8,822 nt of DNA, from contig JAJZSX010000080.1 in NCBI GenBank assembly GCA_021849435.1, forward strand, positions 1-8,822, read 5' to 3'. Below, in pieces: positions 1-5,452 of the stretch; the first letter of the stretch is position 1, and every line of letters starts with the position of its first letter. The notes beneath the pieces are model-generated. The model did no database searches, was not told where the DNA came from, and worked only from the letters and a program-made list of their open reading frames with translations. The translations under genes and the position numbers were made by a program. The DNA comes from Actinomycetes bacterium. Lineage in GTDB: Bacteria > Actinomycetota > Acidimicrobiia > Acidimicrobiales > RAAP-2.

Positions 1-175
1 GGGTGATCGACGCCTTAGGTCACCGATCGTCGCGTTCGCAACGACCCCGGACGCGAAGGGCTACCTCCTCGTCTCGGCGAAGGGTGACGTCTATCGCTTC
101 GGCGACGCTCACCTCTACGGATCACTGGGTGATCGACGCCTTAGGTCACCGATCGTCGCGTTCGCAACGACCCCG
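1..175. repeat. Two direct copies of a 49-base segment, period 126 bases
   Basis: Bases 1-49 and 127-175 are identical over 49 bases, starting GGGTGATCGACGCC and ending ACGACCCCG. The offset of 126 bases equals 42 codons, so the repeat stays in frame within the repeat protein. Identity stops abruptly at 175/176. The identity at nucleotide level, not only protein level, suggests recent duplication or gene conversion between units. Confidence 0.9.
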
Positions 176-211
176 TCGAGCGTGGTCCGTTCGCCGGAAG
201 GACATGAATGA
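2..211 (+). CDS. 3' end of a repeat-containing (probably surface/secreted) protein, partial
   Basis: This frame is open from the left edge to TGA at 209-211 and gives 69 residues. They contain one complete and one partial copy of a 42-residue unit whose core reads GYLLVSAKGDVYRFGDAHLY, followed by GSLGDRRLRSPIVAFATTP. The pattern Gly-Tyr-x-Leu-Val ... Gly-Asp-Val-Tyr-x-Phe-Gly-Asp-Ala ... Tyr-Gly-Ser ... Pro-Ile-Val ... Thr-Pro matches tandem repeats common in long actinobacterial, especially acidimicrobial, exported proteins (family recall). They are thought to form beta-propeller-like or cell-surface structures, and no enzymatic role is known to me. The N-terminus, signal peptide and remaining repeats lie outside the window. 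The second copy stops matching after ATTP and ends in an unrelated tail, SSVVRSPEGHE, so the C-terminus may be truncated. The frame is favoured by the repeat match, not by length. Confidence 0.72.
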   Translation, partial: GDRRLRSPIVAFATTPDAKGYLLVSAKGDVYRFGDAHLYGSLGDRRLRSPIVAFATTPSSVVRSPEGHE

Positions 212-329
212 ATCACTTGATGAGCGGCCTTCAAGTGTTACGCAAAAGGAAGTCTTCTCCCATCAGATTTCGCTTACTGAGTCAGGATTGACCCGCCATC
301 AACGTCGATACAGTGAGCAAGTTGACGTT

Positions 330-2681
330 TCAAGGTTCAGGAATCTCCGACGAACCCCAAGAACCGTGCGCCAAACGAATGGTCATTTCCTCTGATGGCA
401 TCGGTCGCGCAAAGAAGTACCCTTGTGCCGACTGACAACCAAGATCGCTGACGTATCGTGCCTGGTCTCTCTCTTCGACACCTTCGGCAATGGTTCTTAG
501 GTTAAGTCCCGCGCTGAGATCAAGAATGGCCCGCAAGATGGCTTCACCACCTGGGTGACCGGATGAGGCGGCATCGACAAATGTCTTGTCGATCTTGAGT
601 ATGTCGATTGGAAAGTGACGTAGATACGCCAGTGAGCTGTAACCAGTTCCAAAATCATCGATTGCAATTGAGACCCCAAGCTCCTTGAGCTCTCGTAGAC
701 GTTCAACGACGAGGTCTATATCACTCATCAACAGTGATTCCGTAATCTCGAGCACCAGGCCTTCGGGTGCAAACCCCGAGCTAGCTAAGATTCTTCGCAC
801 GTCGGGTATCAGGCTCTTGTGTGTGAGTTGCCGTCCCGAGACGTTAACCGCCATTGAGAAGGGATCCTCGGGATTCCGGTCCTTGCACCAAGCAGCAGCC
901 TGTTCACACGCCTGCTCAAGCACCCACCGACCGATCGGGACGATGAGGCCCGTCTGTTCCGCGACGGGAATAATGTGATCAGGCATGACGAGTCCGAACT
1001 CGTGGTGGCGCCAACGTAGGAGAGCCTCGACACCCTCGAGTTGCTCGCTAGCTAGGTTGATGCTCGGCTGATAGTAAACCACGAGTTGATCACGCTCAAG
1101 AGCTCTCGCCAGATCCTGGGAAAAGCGAAGCTGTTTGGTCGCGCGTGCGTGCATTGCGGGTTCAAAGCGTCGATACCGATCGCGCCCGTTCGCCTTTGCC
1201 GCGTACATGGCGATGTCGGCGTCGCGGACAAGGGCCACCGGCGTTTCGCCGTGGTCGGATATTGCAATTCCAATACTGGCGCTCACCCGCAGACTCGTTC
1301 CCCGGATTACCAGCGGTTGACGGACAAGGTCAAGGATTCGGCCCGCAACTTCGTCGGCAAAGGGTACCTCATTGAGGCCCTCAAGGAGAACGGCGAACTC
1401 ATCACCACCGAGTCGGGCGACCGTATCTCCGGGTCTGGCTGAGCGGGCCACACGTGCGGCTATCTCTCGCAAAGCATCGTCACCAGCCTCGTGGCCCATA
1501 CCATCGTTAATCGCCTTAAAGCCGTCAAGGTCAATCATCAGGACAGCGACTGAGGTAAGACTCCGATCGCTGCGTGCAAGGGCGTGACTGAGCCGATCCA
1601 GAAAGAGTGCGCGATTGGCAAGTCCCGTCAATGAGTCTTCGAGTGCTTGACGCGCCAACTGCTCTTCAAGCATCCTTCGGTCGGTGACGTCACGTGTATG
1701 CCACACAGTGGCCGACGTTGCGGAAGCTAAAGAAAGATCATTGGCTGTGGCCTCTAGTATCCGCCAGCCACCATCGCCGTGGCGTACCTGAAGATCTAAT
1801 GGTCCAGCTGTACCAACGAGGCGAATTGTCGTAAACACGTCGGCCACCCGCTGAAGATCATCAGGATGAATGAACTGCTCCACAGTCGCTGCGCAGACTT
1901 CCGCAGCACTCAACCCGAGAAACTTTGCAGCGGAAGGACTACAGTACGTGATCCGATTGTGCTTATCGGTGAGAAAGAACAGGTCACTACTGTGCTCGAT
2001 CATCGACTCAAACTTGGCGCTCTCTTCTGCACGAATGGCCATCGCCGCACTGCGTCGACGTTGTCGCGCAAGCCAGAGGAGTCCATAGGTGAATAGAACA
2101 GCGACGAGGAGGAGCACGAGCACCCCTCCATTCCTTCCGTCCACGGCTGCTTTCTCGGCCGCGCGTTCAGCCCTCGAGGAGGTCGCATCCAACTGGTTCC
2201 CAATCGCCTTCGCCGAGGTCACGCTTCCTTGCAATCTACTGAATGATGTAGATGGAGCGACCACGTATTGAACGGATTCGAGGTACCTTTGAGCCACCCG
2301 AATGGCGTGCTGTAACACCATGGAGAGGCCGCCGAGTGAACGAATTTCTCTGATTGACTGTCGCCCCGCTTCAATCGCAGTGGACAATTCGTGACGAACG
2401 GCATTCGATGTATGGTCTGTTCGGCTCGAAATGATTAGGGACAGACCTCCGGCGATTTGAATAAAGTCACCGTGGAGGTCAAATGTCTTTATCGCAAGAC
2501 TACTTTGTTGCGCGGCAGTCTGACCATATTGATAGTTAGCCAGGGCGCCAGCGAGTAGTACACCAAGCATAAGCAACACTACTAGAAAGTTGATAATTTG
2601 CGACTTAATTGGCATTCGGAGTCGTAGTCGAATACTACTTGGCATTGCGACCTCACTCGTCATACCCGTCTGGCTCGCCAC
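330..2681 (-). CDS. Membrane-anchored PAS-GGDEF-EAL cyclic-di-GMP synthase/phosphodiesterase
   Basis: A signalling enzyme that makes and/or degrades cyclic-di-GMP at the inner face of the membrane. In 783-residue numbering: TM1 at about 29-48; an extracytoplasmic sensor of about 135 residues that I do not recognise; TM2 at about 185-205; a PAS domain at about 223-333; GGDEF at about 345-505 with intact GGDEF (425-429) and an RPGD inhibitory (I) site five residues before it; EAL at about 520-765. The EAL domain keeps EALLRW (552 on), NVS, ITES, DDFGTG (675 on), KID, AEGVE and QGY, so phosphodiesterase activity is likely. Start: GTG at 2681 has AGGAAGG eight bases upstream. The frame stays open to another GTG at 2747, but that start has no Shine-Dalgarno sequence and the added 22 codons look non-coding in character. 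The gene is visibly less G+C-rich than the ABC genes. Net direction of the reaction cannot be read from sequence. Confidence 0.93.
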   Translation of the reverse strand: MASQTGMTSEVAMPSSIRLRLRMPIKSQIINFLVVLLMLGVLLAGALANYQYGQTAAQQSSLAIKTFDLHGDFIQIAGGLSLIISSRTDHTSNAVRHELSTAIEAGRQSIREIRSLGGLSMVLQHAIRVAQRYLESVQYVVAPSTSFSRLQGSVTSAKAIGNQLDATSSRAERAAEKAAVDGRNGGVLVLLLVAVLFTYGLLWLARQRRRSAAMAIRAEESAKFESMIEHSSDLFFLTDKHNRITYCSPSAAKFLGLSAAEVCAATVEQFIHPDDLQRVADVFTTIRLVGTAGPLDLQVRHGDGGWRILEATANDLSLASATSATVWHTRDVTDRRMLEEQLARQALEDSLTGLANRALFLDRLSHALARSDRSLTSVAVLMIDLDGFKAINDGMGHEAGDDALREIAARVARSARPGDTVARLGGDEFAVLLEGLNEVPFADEVAGRILDLVRQPLVIRGTSLRVSASIGIAISDHGETPVALVRDADIAMYAAKANGRDRYRRFEPAMHARATKQLRFSQDLARALERDQLVVYYQPSINLASEQLEGVEALLRWRHHEFGLVMPDHIIPVAEQTGLIVPIGRWVLEQACEQAAAWCKDRNPEDPFSMAVNVSGRQLTHKSLIPDVRRILASSGFAPEGLVLEITESLLMSDIDLVVERLRELKELGVSIAIDDFGTGYSSLAYLRHFPIDILKIDKTFVDAASSGHPGGEAILRAILDLSAGLNLRTIAEGVEERDQARYVSDLGCQSAQGYFFARPMPSEEMTIRLAHGSWGSSEIPEP

Positions 2682-2689
2682 AATCACTA

Positions 2690-2697
2690 CCTTCCTC
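2690..2697 (-). promoter_or_regulatory. Ribosome binding site deciding the GGDEF-EAL start
   Basis: On the minus strand GAGGAAGG lies here, its last base eight bases before the GTG at 2681. The alternative upstream GTG at 2747 is preceded by CAGTTCA, with no purine-rich stretch, so the shorter protein is preferred. Confidence 0.55.
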
Positions 2698-2762
2698 TCT
2701 GGGGGAGCTAGAGGTTCAGAACTCGAAGACAGTCCAGTGGCTAACACTGAACTGTTTTCGCT

Positions 2763-2791
2763 AGTGTATGGCCAACTTTCCGTTGTTTGAC
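2763..2791 (-). promoter_or_regulatory. Weak sigma70-like promoter candidate for the GGDEF-EAL gene
   Basis: Read on the minus strand, a TACACT -10-like box (2768-2763) lies 17 bases after GTCAAA (2791-2786), which matches the -35 consensus at only three of six positions. Transcription would start near 2756, leaving a leader of about 75 bases before GTG 2681 and almost none before GTG 2747. The surrounding stretch is locally A+T-rich. This is a suggestion only. Confidence 0.2.
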
Positions 2792-2801
2792 TCAGTTCCT
2801 A

Positions 2802-3261
2802 AAGATACTTTGAACTAAACCAAAGCTGTGGCCCGATGCGGTTCGTAGGGAACATCAACGACGACGCAACTTCTACTCAATCGATCCCCAGCAAATTGGC
2901 CGAAGTGGAGTAACCGAAGAGATCGGAGCTGAACTTCTTCTCAAAGTCGTCCACGGCGCGCATCGGCCATCGCGATTGCTCCGGCTTGGCGGTGAGGGCG
3001 CCGAAGGGTTCGCAGAACTCTAGGCGAACTCGCGTACCGAAAGCAGATCCGCTTGATCCAACTTGTACCGTCACCGTCTCGGACATCGAGGACGCGGCCG
3101 CGTCGCCCTTTTCGACGACACGAACTGTGATCATCACCGAGGCGCCGGCGCGGGCGATCACTCGAGCGGCCGCTCGAGTGATCCCGAGTGGTCCCAGTGA
3201 TGATGACGGATCGTCCTGCGAGATGGTGCACGTCAGCGTCGGTCCAGTGCGTGAGAGCCAT
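2802..3261 (-). pseudogene. Decayed short-chain dehydrogenase/reductase (SDR) gene
   Basis: A frameshifted remnant of an NAD(P)-dependent SDR of the retinol-dehydrogenase-like type. From ATG 3261 one frame gives MALTHWTDADVHHLAGRSVI then ITGT, the usual SDR start into the TGxxxGxG nucleotide loop. Near 3190 homology jumps frame to GPLGITRAAARVIARAGASV and VRVVEKGDAAA, the next helix and strand. Near 3062 it jumps again to LDQADLLSVREFA, the 'LDLADLxSVREFA' element, which then hits TAG at 3022-3020. It resumes in the previous frame with FCEPFG and DDFEKKFSSDLFGYSTSANLL, matching the 'DGFExQFxTNHLGxFxLTNLL' helix. The expected NNAG strand is missing between these pieces. A further frame over 2877-2802 (VASSLM...RIGP) may continue it. 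The catalytic Tyr-x-x-x-Lys is absent, so no enzyme can be made. Family call is from motif order; exact limits are approximate. Confidence 0.75.
3156..3183. repeat. Perfect 28-bp palindrome
   Basis: The left arm is GATCACTCGAGCGG and the right arm is its exact reverse complement, with no spacer. The palindrome ends at a mismatch on both sides. It lies within the SDR remnant, where the minus strand encodes ITRAAARVI, about seven bases from the frameshift near 3190. It contains two CTCGAG hexamers around a central GCGGCCGC. It could act as a cruciform or hairpin, a protein binding site, or be a by-product of template-switch mutation. Confidence 0.9.
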
Positions 3262-3300
3262 AGGGGAATCTGCAGGCGATTGACTTCTAGGGTGCGCACA

Positions 3301-3652
3301 TCAGCGGGGCTCGCAGATGACCAGCGGGATGTTGCGCTGAGCCCGACGCCGGTAGCGGGCAAAGGGCCTATAGGCGGCGCCCTGCGGCCACAGTTCATCC
3401 CCCTCGGTTCAGTCGGCGACTCGCGTATGCACCTCGCCGCTGACCATGGAAGGCGAGTTCGACGTCGGGATGGGCGAGGAGGTGCCTGAACCAGTCGGGA
3501 TTGCGATCGTCACCCCCCTTGGAGACCACCAGTACAATCCGGTCACCGCCGACGACGAGTGCGGAAAGCAGGACCGTCCGTCCCCATCCCGATGTGCGAC
3601 CAATCGTGAGCAGTCGCACGATCGAGATCTCGAAGGCCGATGTGCAAACCCG
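3301..3652 (-). pseudogene. Decayed deazaflavin (F420)-dependent nitroreductase-family gene
   Basis: A broken member of the F420H2-dependent Ddn-like nitroreductase/quinone reductase family. One frame, open from 3652, carries VRLLTIGRTSGWGRTVLLSA ... SKGGDDRNPDWFRHLLAHPD and VELAFHG, matching the family pattern LLTTTGRxSGxxRTxPL ... SxGGxxRxPxWxxNLxAxPxVEV. Around 3450-3430 homology shifts frame to GEVHTRVAD, which runs straight into TGA at 3411-3409. Beyond that stop, the same frame continues with DELWPQGAAYRPFARYRRRA and QRNIPLVICEPR, the family's C-terminal ELWP ... YxxYxxR ... IPVVxxxP region, to a natural TGA at 3303-3301. So there is one frameshift plus one in-frame stop. The N-terminus is not resolved; upstream frames to about 3780 are interrupted. 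It lies 39 bases before the SDR remnant in the same direction, suggesting a former operon. Confidence 0.75.
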
Positions 3653-3828
3653 TCACGCGTAACACGCAATGCTAAAGGAGATTGAGCGCCCAGAATCCAC
3701 GGTGAACGAGGTGGCGACGCCACCGGCTTACAATGAGATCCAAGCCAGACGGCGCACACGGTCGTTGGCGCCGCATCCAACCACGAAGTTCACCCGCGAC
3801 GGCGAGGAATCGACCCCGGTGGCGTAGG

Positions 3829-3972
3829 TCAGACTTGGGCTCCGCTCCCCGCGCTCGGCTCGCCGAAGAGGCCCTTCTTGGTGTCGCGCTTCTGGTGCTT
3901 CTCGAGGCGCTTCTCCTTGAGGGATTTCCCGACCTTCTTGGCGTTGTGATGGCTGGGTGATTTATCGGCCAC
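3829..3972 (-). CDS. Small lysine-rich basic protein, function unknown
   Basis: Starts at GTG 3972 and gives 47 residues beginning MADKSPSHHNAKKVGKSLKE, then KRLEKHQKRDTKKGLF, with a short uncharged tail ending SGAQV. The start is well supported: GAGGAG sits five bases upstream. The same frame is open up to 4215, but the extension has poor coding character and lacks a comparable ribosome binding site. The protein is strongly positive, with Lys and Arg spaced as in a single amphipathic helix over about residues 11-33. It resembles short actinobacterial hypothetical proteins of the form 'MADKxPxxHxxKKxGKSLKEKRxxKxxKxD' (recall, not checked). A nucleic-acid or ribosome-associated role is conceivable from charge alone, but nothing here demonstrates one. 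It stands alone between the alcohol dehydrogenase and the broken nitroreductase gene. Confidence 0.7.
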   Translation of the reverse strand: MADKSPSHHNAKKVGKSLKEKRLEKHQKRDTKKGLFGEPSAGSGAQV

Positions 3973-4230
3973 AATGACTCCTCTCGTAGGCGTCGTCAGT
4001 GTTGGCGGCGTCGAGGGCTCCCGATGGCAATAGCCGATCACCGAGTGGTGCCGAGGATCACCTTCGGGCAGGTACCTCATCACCGACCCTAATCGGCTCG
4101 ATGCGCAACTCGTCGCCACGAGGACCGCGGCCGCGATCGAGGCGGCACTATCGGCGTCTCCCCTCGTGAGCCCTTTATTCCTCAACGCTCGTGAGAATGG
4201 CAATGGCCTCATCACGTTTCTGACGTACGG
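3973..4230. other. Gap between the alcohol dehydrogenase and the small protein
   Basis: This stretch holds the ribosome binding site of the small protein and presumably its promoter, though no convincing -35/-10 pair was found on the minus strand. No T-tract hairpin follows the dehydrogenase stop. A plus-strand frame is open across most of it but lacks a start codon, and I do not recognise its translation. Confidence 0.4.
3976..3983 (-). promoter_or_regulatory. Ribosome binding site of the small basic protein
   Basis: On the minus strand GAGAGGAG precedes TCATT and then GTG at 3972, giving a five-base spacer. This site is the main reason for preferring the 47-residue product over a longer reading of the same frame. 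Confidence 0.6.
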
Positions 4231-5277
4231 CTACATGACGATGACGCCGCGTCCTCTGAGCTGTCCGTGATGGAGCTTCTCGTACGCGTCGGGGGCCTGG
4301 TCGATCGAGAAGCGCTCCACGTGAACGCTTAGCCGGCCCGCCTGGGCCATCTCGATCACCTCGATGAGTTCGTCACGATAGCCCCAGTACGTGGTACCGA
4401 TCTGTGCCTCGTACGGGGTCGTGAAGAACCCCACTGGGATAGTCGCCCCGCCCATGCCGAGTCCGACGATCTTGAAATCGCCGCCCACTCCGACGAGTTG
4501 GCGCGCCACGTCGAGACTCTCCTGGAATCCCGCGAAGTCGAAGACTCCCTGGGCCATGCGACCGTGGGTGATCTCGCGGACCGCGTCCACGACACCCGGG
4601 TCGCTCGAGAGCATCGTCACGTCCGCGCCGACATCCTTAGCCAACTGCAGCTTGGACTCGTCGACGTCGAGGGCGATAATCAGACTCCCGCTCAGCTCGC
4701 GCAGGATCTGGATGCCCAAGTGCCCCAGCCCACCCGCACCCAGGACGACTGCCGTGGTGCCGGCGCCGAGCTTGGCCAGGCTCGACTTGATCGCGTGATA
4801 CGGCGTGAGGGCCGCGTCAGTGAGTGGCGCCGCGATCGCTGGATCGAGATCGCCAATGTCGACCAGGTGACGGGCGTTGTCGACAATCATGTACTCGGCG
4901 ATCGCGCCGGGCGCGCCGAGGCCCGGGGCGAGGATCTTGAACTCGGTGGCGCGATTGCAGTAGTTCTCGTGACCCTGCGCGCACTCATGACAAATCCCAC
5001 ATCCCCATGGGCCGTAGACCGCAACGTTCTGGCCGAGCGCAACATTCGCGACGCCCGTACCCAGCTCGACGACCGTGCCGACACCCTCGTGGCCCAGGGT
5101 TAGGGGCAATGAGCCCAAGAAGTATTGGTCTTCGGGGATACTCATAACAAAGACGTCTGAGTGACACAGCCCCGCGGCCGTCATCTTCAAGAGGACCTGA
5201 CCAGGTCCGGGAACGGGCTTGTCGATCTCCACGACTTCGGGTGAACCACCGAATGTTCGATATTGGACTGCCTTCAC
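4231..5277 (-). CDS. Zinc-dependent, NAD-dependent alcohol dehydrogenase (ADH-A type)
   Basis: A cytoplasmic medium-chain dehydrogenase interconverting alcohols and aldehydes or ketones with NAD(H). It is 348 residues, the family's usual size, and closely resembles Rhodococcus ADH-A, so secondary alcohols are the likely substrates (inference). Catalytic zinc ligands are Cys38, His63 (in GHEGVG) and Asp154 (in PLTDAALTPYHA). The structural zinc site is Cys93, Cys96, Cys99 and Cys107. The Rossmann fold has GAGGLG at 180-185 with Asp204 at the end of the second strand, favouring NAD over NADP. Start: GTG 5277 has AAAGGAGG five bases upstream, and the family's MKAVQY start falls exactly there; an open frame to 5373 is unrelated sequence. 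The ABC permease gene ends 175 bases upstream, so this is probably a separate transcript. No recognisable regulator gene adjoins it. Confidence 0.95.
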   Translation of the reverse strand: MKAVQYRTFGGSPEVVEIDKPVPGPGQVLLKMTAAGLCHSDVFVMSIPEDQYFLGSLPLTLGHEGVGTVVELGTGVANVALGQNVAVYGPWGCGICHECAQGHENYCNRATEFKILAPGLGAPGAIAEYMIVDNARHLVDIGDLDPAIAAPLTDAALTPYHAIKSSLAKLGAGTTAVVLGAGGLGHLGIQILRELSGSLIIALDVDESKLQLAKDVGADVTMLSSDPGVVDAVREITHGRMAQGVFDFAGFQESLDVARQLVGVGGDFKIVGLGMGGATIPVGFFTTPYEAQIGTTYWGYRDELIEVIEMAQAGRLSVHVERFSIDQAPDAYEKLHHGQLRGRGVIVM

Positions 5278-5282
5278 CTGAG

Positions 5283-5290
5283 CCTCCTTT
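5283..5290 (-). promoter_or_regulatory. Strong ribosome binding site of the alcohol dehydrogenase
   Basis: AAAGGAGG on the minus strand, separated by CTCAG from GTG 5277. It fixes the start 32 codons downstream of the longest possible reading of the frame. Confidence 0.8.
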
Positions 5291-5304
5291 CGAGGTTCCT
5301 CGAA
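5289..5304. promoter_or_regulatory. 16-base inverted repeat beside the alcohol dehydrogenase ribosome binding site
   Basis: TTCGAGG and CCTCGAA are perfect seven-base arms separated by two bases, overlapping the upstream edge of the ribosome binding site by two bases. The two-base spacing suits a dimeric repressor operator better than an RNA hairpin, because a two-base loop would force the inner pairs open. No regulator gene is present nearby to pair with it. Confidence 0.3.
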
Positions 5305-5452
5305 GCGACTCCCATCGCTCGACTTGGCCAACCCGTCGCGGCACGCTGGGCACATCGACGGCGAGGCGCCCACAGCCCATGATTCCTCACCGCGTCGTCG
5401 CGTGCTCGTGGTATGTCACTTAGCTCATTCCAACCCAGAAGGATGCGATCTG

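Noticed and set aside
214..237. Inverted repeat CACTTGA/TCAAGTG just after the repeat-protein stop, as a terminator
   Set aside because: The stem is seven pairs, mostly A-T, with a ten-base loop and no T-tract on either side. It is too weak to call.
3..395. Plus-strand ORF of 130 codons at the left edge
   Set aside because: It is one base out of frame with the repeat protein. Its internal repetition only reflects the DNA repeat, and it runs into the 3' end of the GGDEF-EAL gene.
2694..2714. CCTCT/AGAGG hairpin that could mask the GGDEF-EAL ribosome binding site, as a possible riboswitch
   Set aside because: Only five pairs, with no surrounding conserved fold; it does not resemble a cyclic-di-GMP riboswitch.
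3156..3183. Cloning-linker contamination, because NotI- and XhoI-like sites occur together
   Set aside because: The palindrome lies in frame within SDR-like coding sequence and the flanks on both sides continue the same family, so a linker insertion is less likely. Reads should still be checked.
2986..3489. Plus-strand ORF of 167 codons across the pseudogenes
   Set aside because: SDR and nitroreductase motifs lie on the minus strand; the plus frame shows no family signal and exists by chance in G+C-rich DNA.
3829..4215. 128-residue version of the small basic protein
   Set aside because: The extra 81 residues look non-coding, whereas GAGGAG is correctly placed before GTG 3972.
4498..5103. 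Long plus-strand ORF opposite the alcohol dehydrogenase
   Set aside because: The minus-strand gene has complete zinc and NAD motifs; the opposite frame has only biased composition.
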